Assembly: GCF_022370835.2 (NCBI RefSeq)
Contig: NZ_CP092365.1
Location: forward strand, 2,170,001 to 2,234,000
Direction: 5' to 3'
Length of the DNA stretch: 64,000 nucleotides
DNA from: Mycolicibacillus parakoreensis
GTDB lineage: Bacteria; Actinomycetota; Actinomycetes; Mycobacteriales; Mycobacteriaceae
In this document: positions 1 through 8,548 of the stretch, piece by piece
Position numbering within the stretch: the first letter of the stretch is position 1
How the letters are laid out: every line of letters begins with the position of its first letter
The notes under the pieces: model-generated
Told to the model about the DNA's origin: nothing
Database searches by the model: none
The model's input: the letters and a program-made list of their open reading frames with translations, nothing else
Made by a program: the position numbers and the translations under genes

Positions 1-467
1 AGCTTGGCCCGCGGGATGCCGCGGCGTTCGGCGGCCGCCACGTAGAACGCGAGCAGGATCGCCGCGGTGCCGTTGATGGTGAAGCTGGTGCTGATCTTGT
101 CCAGCGGGATGGTGTCGAACAGGATCTCGGCGTCGGCGAGGGTGTCGACGGCCACCCCGACCCGGCCCACCTCCTCCCCGACCTCGGGGTCGTCGGAGTC
201 GTAGCCGCACTGGGTGGGCAGGTCCAGCGCCACCGACAGACCGGTGCCCCCCTGGTCCAGCAGGTAGCGATAGCGCCGGTTGGACTCCTCGGCGGTGCCG
301 AAGCCGGAGTACTGCCGGAAGGTCCACAGCCGCCCGCGGTATCCGGAGGCGAAGTTGCCGCGGGTGAACGGATACCCGCCCGGTTCCGGCGGATCGGCTC
401 GTCGGTCCGCCGGCCCGTACACCGCCTTCAGCGGTATCCCCGATGACGTCTGCACTGAATCGTCCAT
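1..467 (-). CDS. Acyl-CoA mutase large subunit, N-terminal part (cut by window edge)
   Basis: The first 155 residues of a coenzyme-B12-dependent methylmalonyl-CoA mutase-family large subunit are visible; the rest lies outside the window. Seen: YPFTRG near residue 32, then [34 protein letters not shown] and [20 protein letters not shown], which form the start of the family's substrate-binding TIM barrel. The LPTQ/GYDSDDP variant resembles single-chain acyl-CoA mutases (methylmalonyl-, isobutyryl- or ethylmalonyl-CoA type) rather than the classical MutB sequence, so substrate is not assigned. The B12-binding domain cannot be checked. The ATG at 465-467 is preceded by an A-rich stretch without a clear ribosome site. 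The CoA-ester lyase gene lies 114 bp upstream in the same direction, suggesting joint processing of a branched dicarboxyl-CoA intermediate (inference). Confidence 0.85.
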   Translation of the reverse strand, partial: MDDSVQTSSGIPLKAVYGPADRRADPPEPGGYPFTRGNFASGYRGRLWTFRQYSGFGTAEESNRRYRYLLDQGGTGLSVALDLPTQCGYDSDDPEVGEEVGRVGVAVDTLADAEILFDTIPLDKISTSFTINGTAAILLAFYVAAAERRGIPRAK

Positions 468-581
468 TTGCCGATACGTTACTTGCAAAAAAAGAGAATG
501 CCAATACCACCGCGGCCCGGCACCGCCGATCACCGCGGCGCGCACACCGCAGCGGGTTGCGCACCCGGGCTCGGCGCGCGG

Positions 582-1487
582 TCAGCCCTCGATCAGCGCC
601 GCCCGGGCCAGGGTCTGCTCGGCCATCTTCACATGCGCGGCATCGACGAGGACACCGTCGACGCCGACCGCACCGCGCCCGCCCTCGGCGGCCTGCCGAT
701 AGGCGGCCAGATTGCGTTCGGCCAGCGCGATCTCCTCCTCGGTCGGTGCGTAGACGGCGTTGGCCACCGGCACCTGGTCGGGGTGGATCGCCCACTTGCC
801 GGTGTAGCCGATCAGCGAGGCCCGCTGGGCGTCACGGCGGTATCCGGTCAGGTCGGCGTAGTCCGGATACGGCGCGTCGATGGCATCGATGCCGGCGATG
901 CGCGCCGCCACCATGATCTTGTTGCGCGCGTAGTGCCAGAAGTCACCCGGGTACTCCCCCAGCGGGACGAAATTGGTGTCCACCCGCGCACCCTGCGACA
1001 GCGAGAAGTCGCCGACCCCGAAGATCAGCGCGTCCAGACGCGGACTGGCCTTCGCGATGGCCTCCGCGTTCGCCAGCCCCTCGACCTCCTCGATCAGCAC
1101 CTCCAGGCGGATCGAGGTGTCCAGGTGAAGCTTCTCCTCGAGCTGGGTCACCAGCACGTCGACCCACCACACGTCGCGGGCGGTGCGGGCCTTGGGCACG
1201 ATGATGGTGTCCAGGTGGGACCCGGCCCGGGTGACGACCTCGATGACGTCGTCGTGGCACCACGGGGTGTCCAGCGCGTTGATGCGCACCGCACGCGCGG
1301 TGCGGCCCCAGTCCAGATCGGTCAGCGCGCCGATCGCCTTCTCCCGTGATTCGACCTTGTGCTGCGGCGGCACCGCATCCTCGAGGTCGAGGAAGACCAG
1401 GTCGGCGCCGCTGGACAGCGCACGGGCGAACATGTGGTCGTTGGCGGCCGGCACCGCCAGTTCCGAACGGCGCAGCAGTCCGGTCAT
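582..1487 (-). CDS. HpcH/HpaI-family CoA-ester lyase (malyl/citramalyl-CoA lyase-like)
   Basis: A 301-residue CitE/Mcl-type lyase that would cleave a 3-hydroxy-dicarboxyl-CoA ester such as malyl-, methylmalyl- or citramalyl-CoA into two carbonyl products. Seen: the Mg-binding barrel motifs DLEDAVPPQHKVESRE, RINALDTPWCHDD, IIVPKA, EVLIEEVEGLANAE and the C-terminal GYTGKWAIHPDQV, all in family order. Start chosen at the ATG at 1485-1487, which opens directly on the conserved LLRRSELAVPA strand; a longer reading frame upstream has no homology. The gene follows the CaiB transferase by 19 bp and is probably co-transcribed with it. Exact acyl-CoA substrate is unknown. Confidence 0.85.
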   Translation of the reverse strand: MTGLLRRSELAVPAANDHMFARALSSGADLVFLDLEDAVPPQHKVESREKAIGALTDLDWGRTARAVRINALDTPWCHDDVIEVVTRAGSHLDTIIVPKARTARDVWWVDVLVTQLEEKLHLDTSIRLEVLIEEVEGLANAEAIAKASPRLDALIFGVGDFSLSQGARVDTNFVPLGEYPGDFWHYARNKIMVAARIAGIDAIDAPYPDYADLTGYRRDAQRASLIGYTGKWAIHPDQVPVANAVYAPTEEEIALAERNLAAYRQAAEGGRGAVGVDGVLVDAAHVKMAEQTLARAALIEG

Positions 1488-1506
1488 GGTGAGATCGTCC
1501 CTTCGC

Positions 1507-2712
1507 TCAGAGCACGCCGTCGGCGCGCAGGTCATCGATTTCGGTGGTGGTCAAACCCAGGATCTCGCCGTACACCGCGGCGTTGTGCTCACCGAGCGCC
1601 GGACCCAGGTGCTCGACCCGACCCGACGACGCGGAGAACTTCGGGACCGGCGCCTGCACCGTCATCGCACCGAGGTCCGGATCGTCGGCCCGGACGAAGA
1701 CCTCGCGGTGGCGCAGCTGCTCGTCGGCGACGAGGTCGGCGATGTCATACACCGGCGCGGCGGCGACCTCCGCGGCGTCGAAGACCGCCATCGCCTCCGC
1801 GAGCGTCTTCGACGCGACCCAGTCGGCGACCACCTCGTCGACCTCCCGGGCTCGGGCCAACCGCCGCTGCGGATCGGCGAAGTCGGCGTCGTCGACCAGG
1901 TCCTCGCGGCCGATCGCGGAGAACACCCGCAGCGCCAGCGCGGGCGAACTGCCCGACATCGCCAGCCAGCGCCCGTCGGCGGTCCGGTAGGTGTTGCGCG
2001 GCGCGGAGATGTCCCAGCGGTTGCCGGCCCGCCCCGGCACCAGGCCGAGCTGGTCGTAGCCGAGCAGGGTCTGCTCCAGCAGCCGGGCCAGCGGGTCGAT
2101 GAGGTTGACGTCGATGAGCTGGCCGGGACCGCCGTGCACGTCGCGGTGATACAGCGCCATCATCACCGCGTAGGCGGCGTTGAGCGACGCCACGCCGTCG
2201 GCGAGCATGAACGGCGGCAGCGTCGGTGGCCCGTCGGGCTCGCCGGTGAGGTGGGCGAACCCACTCATCGCCTCGCCGAGGGTGCCGAAGCCCGGGCGCT
2301 GCGACTTGGGCCCGCTCAGCCCGTAGCCGGTGATGTGCACCATCACGATCGACTCGTTGACCGCGCGCAGACTGGGGTAGTCCAGCCCCCACCGGCGCAG
2401 GGTCTGCGGCCGGGTGTTGGCGATCACGACGTCGGCATCGGCGACCAGCCGCCGCGCCAACGCCTGGCCCTCGGCGCGCCGCAGGTTGAGCGTGATCGAC
2501 CGCTTGTTGCGCGATATCGACTTCCACATCAGGCCGATGCCGTCGCGCTGGTTGCCCCACGCCCGGATCGGGTCACCGTGGTGAGGCTGTTCGACCTTGA
2601 TGACGTCGGCTCCGAACTCACCGAGATACGTCGCGACCAGCGGCGCCGCCGCCAGCGTCGCCAGGTCCAGTACCCGCACTCCCTCGAGCATCGCGATCGC
2701 CCCGCCGCCCAT
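1507..2712 (-). CDS. CaiB/BaiF family CoA-transferase
   Basis: A family III CoA-transferase of 401 residues, moving CoA between carboxylic acids. Seen: GVRVLDLATLAAAPL at the N-terminus, GEFGADVIKVEQP, NKRSITLNL, GYGLSGP, and the catalytic aspartate as D172 in FMLADGVASLNAAY. The length fits the family (about 390-430). The start at 2712 directly abuts the stop of the upstream monooxygenase (TAG then ATG), so translational coupling is likely; an internal ATG at 2691 begins exactly at the conserved MLEGVRVLDL and is a good alternative. It sits between a flavin monooxygenase and a CoA-ester lyase, consistent with activation of an oxidised acid. Confidence 0.9.
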   Translation of the reverse strand: MGGGAIAMLEGVRVLDLATLAAAPLVATYLGEFGADVIKVEQPHHGDPIRAWGNQRDGIGLMWKSISRNKRSITLNLRRAEGQALARRLVADADVVIANTRPQTLRRWGLDYPSLRAVNESIVMVHITGYGLSGPKSQRPGFGTLGEAMSGFAHLTGEPDGPPTLPPFMLADGVASLNAAYAVMMALYHRDVHGGPGQLIDVNLIDPLARLLEQTLLGYDQLGLVPGRAGNRWDISAPRNTYRTADGRWLAMSGSSPALALRVFSAIGREDLVDDADFADPQRRLARAREVDEVVADWVASKTLAEAMAVFDAAEVAAAPVYDIADLVADEQLRHREVFVRADDPDLGAMTVQAPVPKFSASSGRVEHLGPALGEHNAAVYGEILGLTTTEIDDLRADGVL

Positions 2713-4077
2713 CTAGGAGGCGGCCGCCACGGCGCGCGCGGAGGCGGGCCGGTTCAGCCCGAGGTGGTCGCGCAGCGTGGAGCCCTCGTAGCGGGTGCGG
2801 AACAGACCACGACGCTGCAGCTCCGGCACCACCATGCGCACCACGTCCTCGAACGCGCCGGGCAGGTGGGTGGCGGCGAGCACGAACCCGTCGCAGGCGT
2901 CGCTGGTGAACCATTCGGCCATCTGGTCGGCGACCTGGGTGCCGGTGCCGACGAAGCGCGGACCCTGCAGCAGGGTCGCCCGGTGCGCCGCCAGGTCGCG
3001 CACCCGGACGGTGTCGCCGCCGATGTGCTCCCGCAGGTTCTCCACCAGCCCGCGGATCCCCGACGCCGATGCGATGAGATCGTCGGTGATCGGGTCGTCG
3101 AGGCTGTGCCGGGAGAAGTCGTAGTTCATCAGCTCCGACAGCAGGGTCAGCGACGCCATCGGATGCACCATCTCCTCGAGGAACATCGCCTCGCGTTCGG
3201 CGGCGTGGGCCTCGGTCTCACCGACCACCGCGTAGGCCATCGGGCAGATCCGCACCGACGCCGGATCACGGCCGGCATCGGCGATGCGATCCTTCTGGTC
3301 CCGGTAGTGGCTGCGCGCCACCTCGATCCCCGGGTCGCCGGTGAAAATCAGTTCCGCCCACCGGGAGGCGAACTCGCGCCCGCGCCCCGAGGAGCCCGCC
3401 TGGATGACCACCGGGCGGCCCTGCGGGGTGCGCGGCACCGTCAGCGGCCCGCGCGCCGAGAAGTACCGACCGACGTGCCCCAGTTCGTGCACCAGGGCGG
3501 GGTCGGCGTAGTGGCCCGAGGCCCGGTCGTGCAGCACCGCCCCGTCCTCCCAGGAATCCCAGAGACCGGCGACCACCTCCAGGAACTCGTCGGCGCGGTC
3601 GTAGCGTTCGTCGTGACCGAGGTGCGACTGCACGCCGAAGTTCTGCGCCTCGCTGTCGTTGACCGACGTGACCACGTTCCAGGCCGCACGCCCGGCGGAG
3701 AGGTGGTCCAGGGTCGCGAAGGTCCGCGCCACGTGGAACGGCGCGTGGTAGGTGGTCGAGTAGGTCGCGCCCAAACCGATCCGGGAGGTGGCCTGGGCAA
3801 GGACCCCCAGCACCACACTGAGGTCGAGCTTGACCGGCCGCGCCCCGTAGCGCACCGCGTCGGCGACCGAGCCGCCGTAGATGCCGGGCATCGCCAGCCG
3901 GTCATCGAAGAACATCAGGTCGAAGCAGCCCTCCTCGAGTTGCCGACCGATCTTGGCGTAGTAGGACGCGTCGAGATAGCCGTGCTCGGTGGCGGGGTGT
4001 CGCCACGAACCCGCGTACACCGACGTGCTGCCCGCTTGCATGAACGCCACCAGGGACATCGTGCGTTGTTGTGTCAT
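2713..4077 (-). CDS. NtaA/SnaA/DszA-family FMN-dependent monooxygenase
   Basis: A 454-residue member of the bacterial luciferase superfamily, nitrilotriacetate monooxygenase A subgroup, which uses FMNH2 supplied by a separate reductase to oxygenate or cleave C-N, C-S or C-C bonds. Seen: GCFDLMFFDDR, TSRIGLGATYSTTYHAPFH, TLDHLSAGRAAWNVVTS, ERYDRADEFLEVV, the long insertion around HELGHVGRYFSARGPL and VVIQAGSSGRGREFA typical of this subgroup. Start set at the ATG 4075-4077; a GTG two codons earlier is possible. No flavin reductase gene is adjacent. It heads a likely operon with the CaiB and lyase genes and is divergent from a GntR regulator 67 bp away. Confidence 0.88.
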   Translation of the reverse strand: MTQQRTMSLVAFMQAGSTSVYAGSWRHPATEHGYLDASYYAKIGRQLEEGCFDLMFFDDRLAMPGIYGGSVADAVRYGARPVKLDLSVVLGVLAQATSRIGLGATYSTTYHAPFHVARTFATLDHLSAGRAAWNVVTSVNDSEAQNFGVQSHLGHDERYDRADEFLEVVAGLWDSWEDGAVLHDRASGHYADPALVHELGHVGRYFSARGPLTVPRTPQGRPVVIQAGSSGRGREFASRWAELIFTGDPGIEVARSHYRDQKDRIADAGRDPASVRICPMAYAVVGETEAHAAEREAMFLEEMVHPMASLTLLSELMNYDFSRHSLDDPITDDLIASASGIRGLVENLREHIGGDTVRVRDLAAHRATLLQGPRFVGTGTQVADQMAEWFTSDACDGFVLAATHLPGAFEDVVRMVVPELQRRGLFRTRYEGSTLRDHLGLNRPASARAVAAAS

Positions 4078-4103
4078 GCCCACACGCTAACATGTGATAT
4101 ATC

Positions 4104-4116
4104 AGATTTCAAATCT
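4104..4116. promoter_or_regulatory. Candidate GntR operator (13-bp palindrome)
   Basis: AGATTT-C-AAATCT is a perfect inverted repeat in the 67-bp AT-rich gap between the divergent monooxygenase and GntR genes. GntR-family regulators usually bind such sites in their own intergenic region. Binding here is inferred from position only. Confidence 0.45.
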
Positions 4117-4144
4117 AATGTTGTTGGCCTGCTATCGTGCTGGT

Positions 4145-4819
4145 ATGTCAAGCCCGGTCGACGTCGGCGGCACCGTGCGCGAGCGGGCGGCGCGCGAGTT
4201 GCGCAACCGGATCCTGACCGGGGCGCTGCCCGCCGGTGCCCGCCTCGACCTCGACGCGATCACCGCCGAGTTCGCCACCAGCCGCACCCCGGTGCGCGAA
4301 GCACTCCTGGAGCTGTCGTTCGAAGGGCTCGTGCGCATCGCCCCGCGCAGCGGGATCACGGTGGTCGGCATCAACGCCGACGACATCGTCGACAGCTTCA
4401 CCATCCTCGGTGTCTTGACCGGACAGGCCGCCGCATGGGCCGCCCAGCGGATCACGCCCGACGAACTCAGCGCCCTGTGGAAAGCCGCCACCGATGTCGC
4501 CGCCCGATCCGGCGACGCGAGCATCGGCGAGGCCAACTGGCGTTTTCATCAGGAGGTGCACCGGGCGGCCCAGTCCGAACGCCTGCTCGCCCAGATCCGG
4601 CTGGCCGCCCGGGTGGTCCCCACCAACTTCTTGACGCTGTTCCCCGAACATGAGCGCCACTCCCTCGGCGAGCACGACGAGCTCCTCGAGGCGATCGGCG
4701 ACCACGAGCCCGAGCGTGCCCGTTCCATCGCCGAACGGCACGTCCTGCAAGCCGGCCGATCACTGGCGACCTGGCTGCAGAGTCAGCCGGAGAGGTTGAA
4801 GTTGCCGCTCGAGCCGTAG
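4145..4819 (+). CDS. GntR-family (FadR/FCD subgroup) transcriptional regulator
   Basis: A 224-residue repressor-type protein. The winged helix-turn-helix spans about residues 8-75 (RERAARELRNRILTGALPAG, then FATSRTPVREALLELSFEGL, the GntR signature). The C-terminal FCD-type ligand domain shows the histidine-rich positions expected for metal and carboxylate binding: NWRFHQEVH, EHDELLEAI and AERHVLQAG. Start taken at ATG 4145; an upstream in-frame ATG lies inside the operator region. It is divergent from the NtaA-type monooxygenase operon and probably regulates it. Its last 37 bp overlap the 3' end of the oppositely oriented yrbEB gene, so transcripts would be antisense there. Confidence 0.88.
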   Translation: MSSPVDVGGTVRERAARELRNRILTGALPAGARLDLDAITAEFATSRTPVREALLELSFEGLVRIAPRSGITVVGINADDIVDSFTILGVLTGQAAAWAAQRITPDELSALWKAATDVAARSGDASIGEANWRFHQEVHRAAQSERLLAQIRLAARVVPTNFLTLFPEHERHSLGEHDELLEAIGDHEPERARSIAERHVLQAGRSLATWLQSQPERLKLPLEP

Positions 4820-5628
4820 ACCGAGAGCGAGACCAGCAGCGTCACCGACACCACGGCGATCAGGGAGACCCGAACGGCGTTGCCCACCGCCAGGCCGACA
4901 CCGGCCGGACCGCCGGCGGCGAAGAAGCCGAAGTAGGTGTGGATTAGCAGCACGGTCAGCGCCATCAGGATGGCCTGCAGAAACGACCACATGAGGTCGA
5001 TCGGGTTGAGGAAGGTGCGGAAGTAGTGGTCGTAGAGACCGGCCGACTGTCCGAACAGCACCACCACGGTGAACCGACTGGCCAAAAACGACAGGATCAC
5101 CGCGATCGAGTACAGCGGGGCGATCGCGCACATCCCGGCGACGATGCGCGTGCTGACCAGGTAGGCGACCGGGTGGATCGCCATCGACTCCAGTGCGTCG
5201 ATCTCCTCGTTGATCCGCATCGCACCCAGCTGCGCGGTCACCCCGGCCCCGAAGGTCGCCGCCAACCCGATTCCGGCAACCACCGGCGCGGAGATCCGCA
5301 CATTGATGAACGACGCCAGGAACCCGGTCAGCGCCTCGATGCCGATGTTGCCCAGCGAGCTGTACCCCTGCACGGCGAGGGTGCCCCCGGCGGCCAACGT
5401 CAGGAAGCCGACGATCACCACGGTGCCGCCGATCATCGCCAACGTGCCCGCCCCCATGCTGATCTCGGCGACCAGGCGGATGATCTCCCGGCGGTAGTGG
5501 GTGACCGCGAACGGGGTGGTGGCAATGGCCTTGCCGTAGAACACGGTGTGATCACCGATGCGGCCCAGCGCGACGACCGGTCGCTTGAGTTCTCGGGTCA
5601 GCCGCGGATAGGCGGCTTGCAACGTCAC
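4783..5628 (-). CDS. YrbEB/MlaE-family ABC transporter permease (MCE system)
   Basis: A 281-residue integral membrane permease of the MlaE/YrbE family, the membrane part of mycobacterial MCE lipid importers. Seen: several hydrophobic helices, and the family core EIDALESMAIHPVAYLVSTRIVAG around residues 140-165, the EQ-loop-like signature, plus GNAVRVSL near the end. It lies 13 bp downstream of its paralogous partner yrbEA. In complete mce operons mceA-F genes follow directly; here the next gene is an opposed GntR gene overlapping its 3' end, so no mce gene is linked. It may serve MCE proteins encoded elsewhere (inference). Confidence 0.92.
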   Translation of the reverse strand: MTLQAAYPRLTRELKRPVVALGRIGDHTVFYGKAIATTPFAVTHYRREIIRLVAEISMGAGTLAMIGGTVVIVGFLTLAAGGTLAVQGYSSLGNIGIEALTGFLASFINVRISAPVVAGIGLAATFGAGVTAQLGAMRINEEIDALESMAIHPVAYLVSTRIVAGMCAIAPLYSIAVILSFLASRFTVVVLFGQSAGLYDHYFRTFLNPIDLMWSFLQAILMALTVLLIHTYFGFFAAGGPAGVGLAVGNAVRVSLIAVVSVTLLVSLSVYGSSGNFNLSG

Positions 5629-5641
5629 GACATCCTCCGCT

Positions 5642-6436
5642 CTACCCGGTGGTCATTCGGATACCGATCGCGGTCACCAGGACGTTGACGACGAACAGGG
5701 CCATGAACGCGTAGACGACGGTCTCGTTGACCGCGTTGCCGACGGCCTTGGCACCGCCGCCGGAGATCGTCAGGCCCCGGTAGCAGGCGACCATGCCGGC
5801 GATCAGCCCGAAAAGGGCCGCCTTGACACACGAGATGACCAGCTCGGGGACCCCGGTCAACAGGGTGATCCCGGCGGCGAACGCACCCGGGTTGACGTCT
5901 TGGACGAACACCGAGAAGACGTAGCCGCCCAGGATCCCGATGATGACGACCAGGCTGTTCAACAGCAGGGCCACCAGCCCCGCGGCCAGGATGCGCGGCG
6001 CGACCAGCCGCTGCACCGGGTTGATGCCCAGCACCTCCATGGCCTCGATCTCCTCGCGGATCGTGCGGGAGCCCAGGTCCGCACACATCGCGGTCGCACC
6101 GGCACCGGCGACGATCAACACGGTGACCATCGGGCCGACCTGCGTCACCGCACCGAACGCGGCGCCGGCACCCGAGAGGTCGGCGGCACCGAGTTCGCGC
6201 AGCAAGATGTTCAGGATGAAGCTGACCAACACCGTGAACGGGATCGCCACCAGGACGGTCGGCGCCAGCGAGACGCGGGCGACGAACCACGACTGCTCGA
6301 GGAACTCCCTGCCCTGGAACGGCCGCCGGAACACGAATTTCAGCGCGTCCAGCGACATCGCGAACAGCCCGCCGACGGCCTGCATCGCCCCCGACAGGTC
6401 ACGGCCGAACAGCACTCCCGGCAACCGGCTACTCAC
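5642..6436 (-). CDS. YrbEA/MlaE-family ABC transporter permease (MCE system)
   Basis: A 264-residue membrane permease paired with the downstream YrbEB. Seen: signature EEIEAMEVLGINPVQRLVAPRILA around residues 128-151, transmembrane segments such as LVALLLNSLVVIIGILGGYV, and the C-terminal GNAVNETVVYAFMALFVVNV. It would form the heterodimeric channel with YrbEB energised by an Mkl-type ATPase, which is not encoded in this window. The 181-bp upstream gap holds a 24-bp inverted repeat that could control the pair. Confidence 0.92.
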   Translation of the reverse strand: MSSRLPGVLFGRDLSGAMQAVGGLFAMSLDALKFVFRRPFQGREFLEQSWFVARVSLAPTVLVAIPFTVLVSFILNILLRELGAADLSGAGAAFGAVTQVGPMVTVLIVAGAGATAMCADLGSRTIREEIEAMEVLGINPVQRLVAPRILAAGLVALLLNSLVVIIGILGGYVFSVFVQDVNPGAFAAGITLLTGVPELVISCVKAALFGLIAGMVACYRGLTISGGGAKAVGNAVNETVVYAFMALFVVNVLVTAIGIRMTTG

Positions 6437-6548
6437 CCGGTCTCGCTACCGCCACTGGTCCTCCGAAGGGCTCGCCGCCGACATGATCTTCCGCATTTTG
6501 GCACATCCGCTCCCCCGTTGAGAACCCAACCGTCATATTCCGTAAGTT

Positions 6549-6572
6549 GGATACGTCGATATCGACATATCC
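6549..6572. promoter_or_regulatory. 24-bp inverted repeat upstream of yrbEA
   Basis: GGATACGTCGAT is followed immediately by ATCGACATATCC; the two halves are complementary at 11 of 12 positions. It is centred 125 bp upstream of the yrbEA start in an otherwise AT-enriched intergenic stretch. The size and symmetry suit a dimeric repressor operator. No other copy was seen in the window, so the regulator is unknown. Confidence 0.5.
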
Positions 6573-6617
6573 CGTTCTCAATCCTGATTCTCCTCGTGGG
6601 CGCCCCGCTCGCCCGCC

Positions 6618-7436
6618 TCAGAGCCGGCCCTCGCCCCGCAGGTCCGGGTGCACCCACTGCGGCGAACGGCGTTCTTTGAATGCGCGGAATCCCTCGACGG
6701 CCTCGGGGGCGCGCAGGCTGGTGGCCATGCCGATCCGATCGTAGAGGCCGAGGTAGGCGTCCAGGCTCGATTTGACCGCCGCCCGCGCCGCCGGTGCCGT
6801 GCGGCAGCACTGCGCCAGGATCTCGCGGGCGACCACCGGCAGATCGTCGTGGGCCACCACCCGGGTGACCATGCCCCAGTCCAGCGCCTCGGCGGCGGAC
6901 AGGACGCGGCCGGTGAGCATCAGGTCGCGGGTTCGCACCGGCCCGATCACCCGGGCCAGCATCTGGCTGTAGTAGGTATCGGCGATCCCGCGGAACAGCT
7001 CCGGGACCCGAAACGTCGCCCGGTCGCTGGCCACCGACACGTCGCTGCACAGCGCGATCTGCAATCCGCCGCCCTGACACAGCCCGTTGACCGCGGCGAC
7101 CACCGGTTTCGTCGAGGTGCGCAGCGCGTCGAACGGGGTGATGTCCATGCCCAGCGCCGCCCCGAAGGTGATCCAGTCGTCCGCGCCCCCGCCGCCCATG
7201 TCGCCGCCCGGGGCGAACACGTCGCCGGTGCCGGTGATCAGCAGCCCGGCGAGATCGGCGTCCTCGTTGACCCGGCCCACCGCGTAGCGCAGCCCGAAGT
7301 ACATCGCCGGCGTCAAGGCGTTGCGGGCCTCGGGGCGGTCGATGGTGCACACCGCGATCGGCCCGTCCCGTCGCAGCGACAGGTACGGGGTTCCGAGCCA
7401 GTCGCCCTCGGGCGGCCCCTGCGTTGCGGCACTCAC
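6618..7436 (-). CDS. Enoyl-CoA hydratase/isomerase family protein with altered active site
   Basis: A 272-residue crotonase-fold protein. Seen: IDRPEARNALTPAM, oxyanion-hole region DVFAPGGDMGG and NGLCQGGGLQIALCSDV. Compared with rat enoyl-CoA hydratase, the first catalytic glutamate (GGGCE) is a glutamine here (GGGLQ), whereas the second (PE of VPELFRG) is kept. This argues against a plain hydratase and for another crotonase reaction. The start is GTG at 7434-7436, overlapping the stop of the upstream kinase-like gene by 4 bp (GTGA). It is the last gene of the LLM-kinase-hydratase operon. Confidence 0.85.
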   Translation of the reverse strand: MSAATQGPPEGDWLGTPYLSLRRDGPIAVCTIDRPEARNALTPAMYFGLRYAVGRVNEDADLAGLLITGTGDVFAPGGDMGGGGADDWITFGAALGMDITPFDALRTSTKPVVAAVNGLCQGGGLQIALCSDVSVASDRATFRVPELFRGIADTYYSQMLARVIGPVRTRDLMLTGRVLSAAEALDWGMVTRVVAHDDLPVVAREILAQCCRTAPAARAAVKSSLDAYLGLYDRIGMATSLRAPEAVEGFRAFKERRSPQWVHPDLRGEGRL

Positions 7437-8548
7437 GTGATCCGACCTTCCTTTCCTGATCCCGACGCGGCGGCGAGCTCGCGCACCAGCTCAAGGGTGC
7501 CCAGGTCGCGGATCGCCCGGCACCCCCGGCGCAGCATGGTGACCATCATGTCGTCGCCGCGGTCGGTGCCGGTCGCGAAGACGAACCCCAGCGCGCAGAT
7601 CAACGGCGCCTGCAGCATCCCGAACCGATAATCCCGCCAACAGGTCTGCCAGTCGTAGCCGGTGACCCCGTGACCCGCCAGCGCGCCGTGGTAGGCGGCC
7701 ACCAGGTCGCGTTCGATCGCCGATCGCAGCTCCGGTTGCAGACTGGTCGCGGTGAAATAGGCCAGGTCCCGGGCCGGCAGACCCACCCCCAGGGTCTGCC
7801 AATCGACCACCCAGACCTGCTCACCGTCGGGATCGAACAGCATGTTGTCCAGCCGGTAGTCGCCGTGGATCAGGCTGAACCGGCCCAGCGGAGCCGAGAC
7901 CCACGGTGTGACCAGATCCAGCGCCTCGGTCAGGGTGCGGCAGTCGGCCTCACCGAGGCGCGCACCCAGTTTCTCCACGGTGCTCTGCGCGCACATCCGG
8001 GCGATATCGCCCATGCCGGTGGCCCCGGCCTCGTCCAGCTGGGTCATCGCCAGCCCCGGGAACGTCGGCCACTCCGGCCCACACCAGGTCGGTCCGTGCA
8101 GCCCGGCCAGCGCGGTCGCCGCCAGCAGCGCCTGACGCTCATCGCACCCTGCGAGCTGGTCGCCTTGCACAGCCGGCGCCTGGTCGGAGAGCAACAACGC
8201 GAACTCGGTGGCGTCGGCGCTGATCTCGCAGTGGAAGCACCGTGGTGTGGGCACCCGGACCCGGTCGGCCACCGAGGTGTAGAACGCGCACTCGCTGCGA
8301 TAACCCAGGGTGACACGTTCGCGCACCGCGTCGTCGGCGGCGGGCAGCTTGATGACGAAGGTGTTCGCGAGACCGGCCGGGTTGCTCGCGTAGCGCACCG
8401 ACACCCGATAGGTGGCGCCGGTCTGACCGGTGCCGACCGGGACGACGTCGACCGCACTCACCTCGACGTCATGATCGCTCAGCACCGCGGCGATCCAGTC
8501 CGCGGTGACGTGATCGGGATGGCGCGGGATCGGCCGCACGGCGGTCAT
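7433..8548 (-). CDS. Phosphotransferase (APH/choline kinase-like) family protein
   Basis: A 371-residue protein with the aminoglycoside-phosphotransferase kinase fold. Seen: a VIKL lysine strand near residue 67, the catalytic loop HGDYRLDNMLF and the metal-binding VVDWQTLGVGLPARDLAYF, which are the Brenner-type and DFG-equivalent motifs. In actinobacterial catabolic clusters such proteins accompany acyl-CoA dehydrogenases and may phosphorylate a hydroxy-acyl intermediate (family-context knowledge; substrate unknown). It overlaps both neighbours by 4 bp, a sign of tight translational coupling in a three-gene operon. Confidence 0.88.
   Translation of the reverse strand: MTAVRPIPRHPDHVTADWIAAVLSDHDVEVSAVDVVPVGTGQTGATYRVSVRYASNPAGLANTFVIKLPAADDAVRERVTLGYRSECAFYTSVADRVRVPTPRCFHCEISADATEFALLLSDQAPAVQGDQLAGCDERQALLAATALAGLHGPTWCGPEWPTFPGLAMTQLDEAGATGMGDIARMCAQSTVEKLGARLGEADCRTLTEALDLVTPWVSAPLGRFSLIHGDYRLDNMLFDPDGEQVWVVDWQTLGVGLPARDLAYFTATSLQPELRSAIERDLVAAYHGALAGHGVTGYDWQTCWRDYRFGMLQAPLICALGFVFATGTDRGDDMMVTMLRRGCRAIRDLGTLELVRELAAASGSGKEGRIT

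Noticed and set aside
1183..4653. Very long plus-strand open frame of 1156 codons
   Set aside because: It is antisense to three recognised genes with clear motifs and its translation is Arg/His/Gly-rich low-complexity; a GC-rich third-position shadow.
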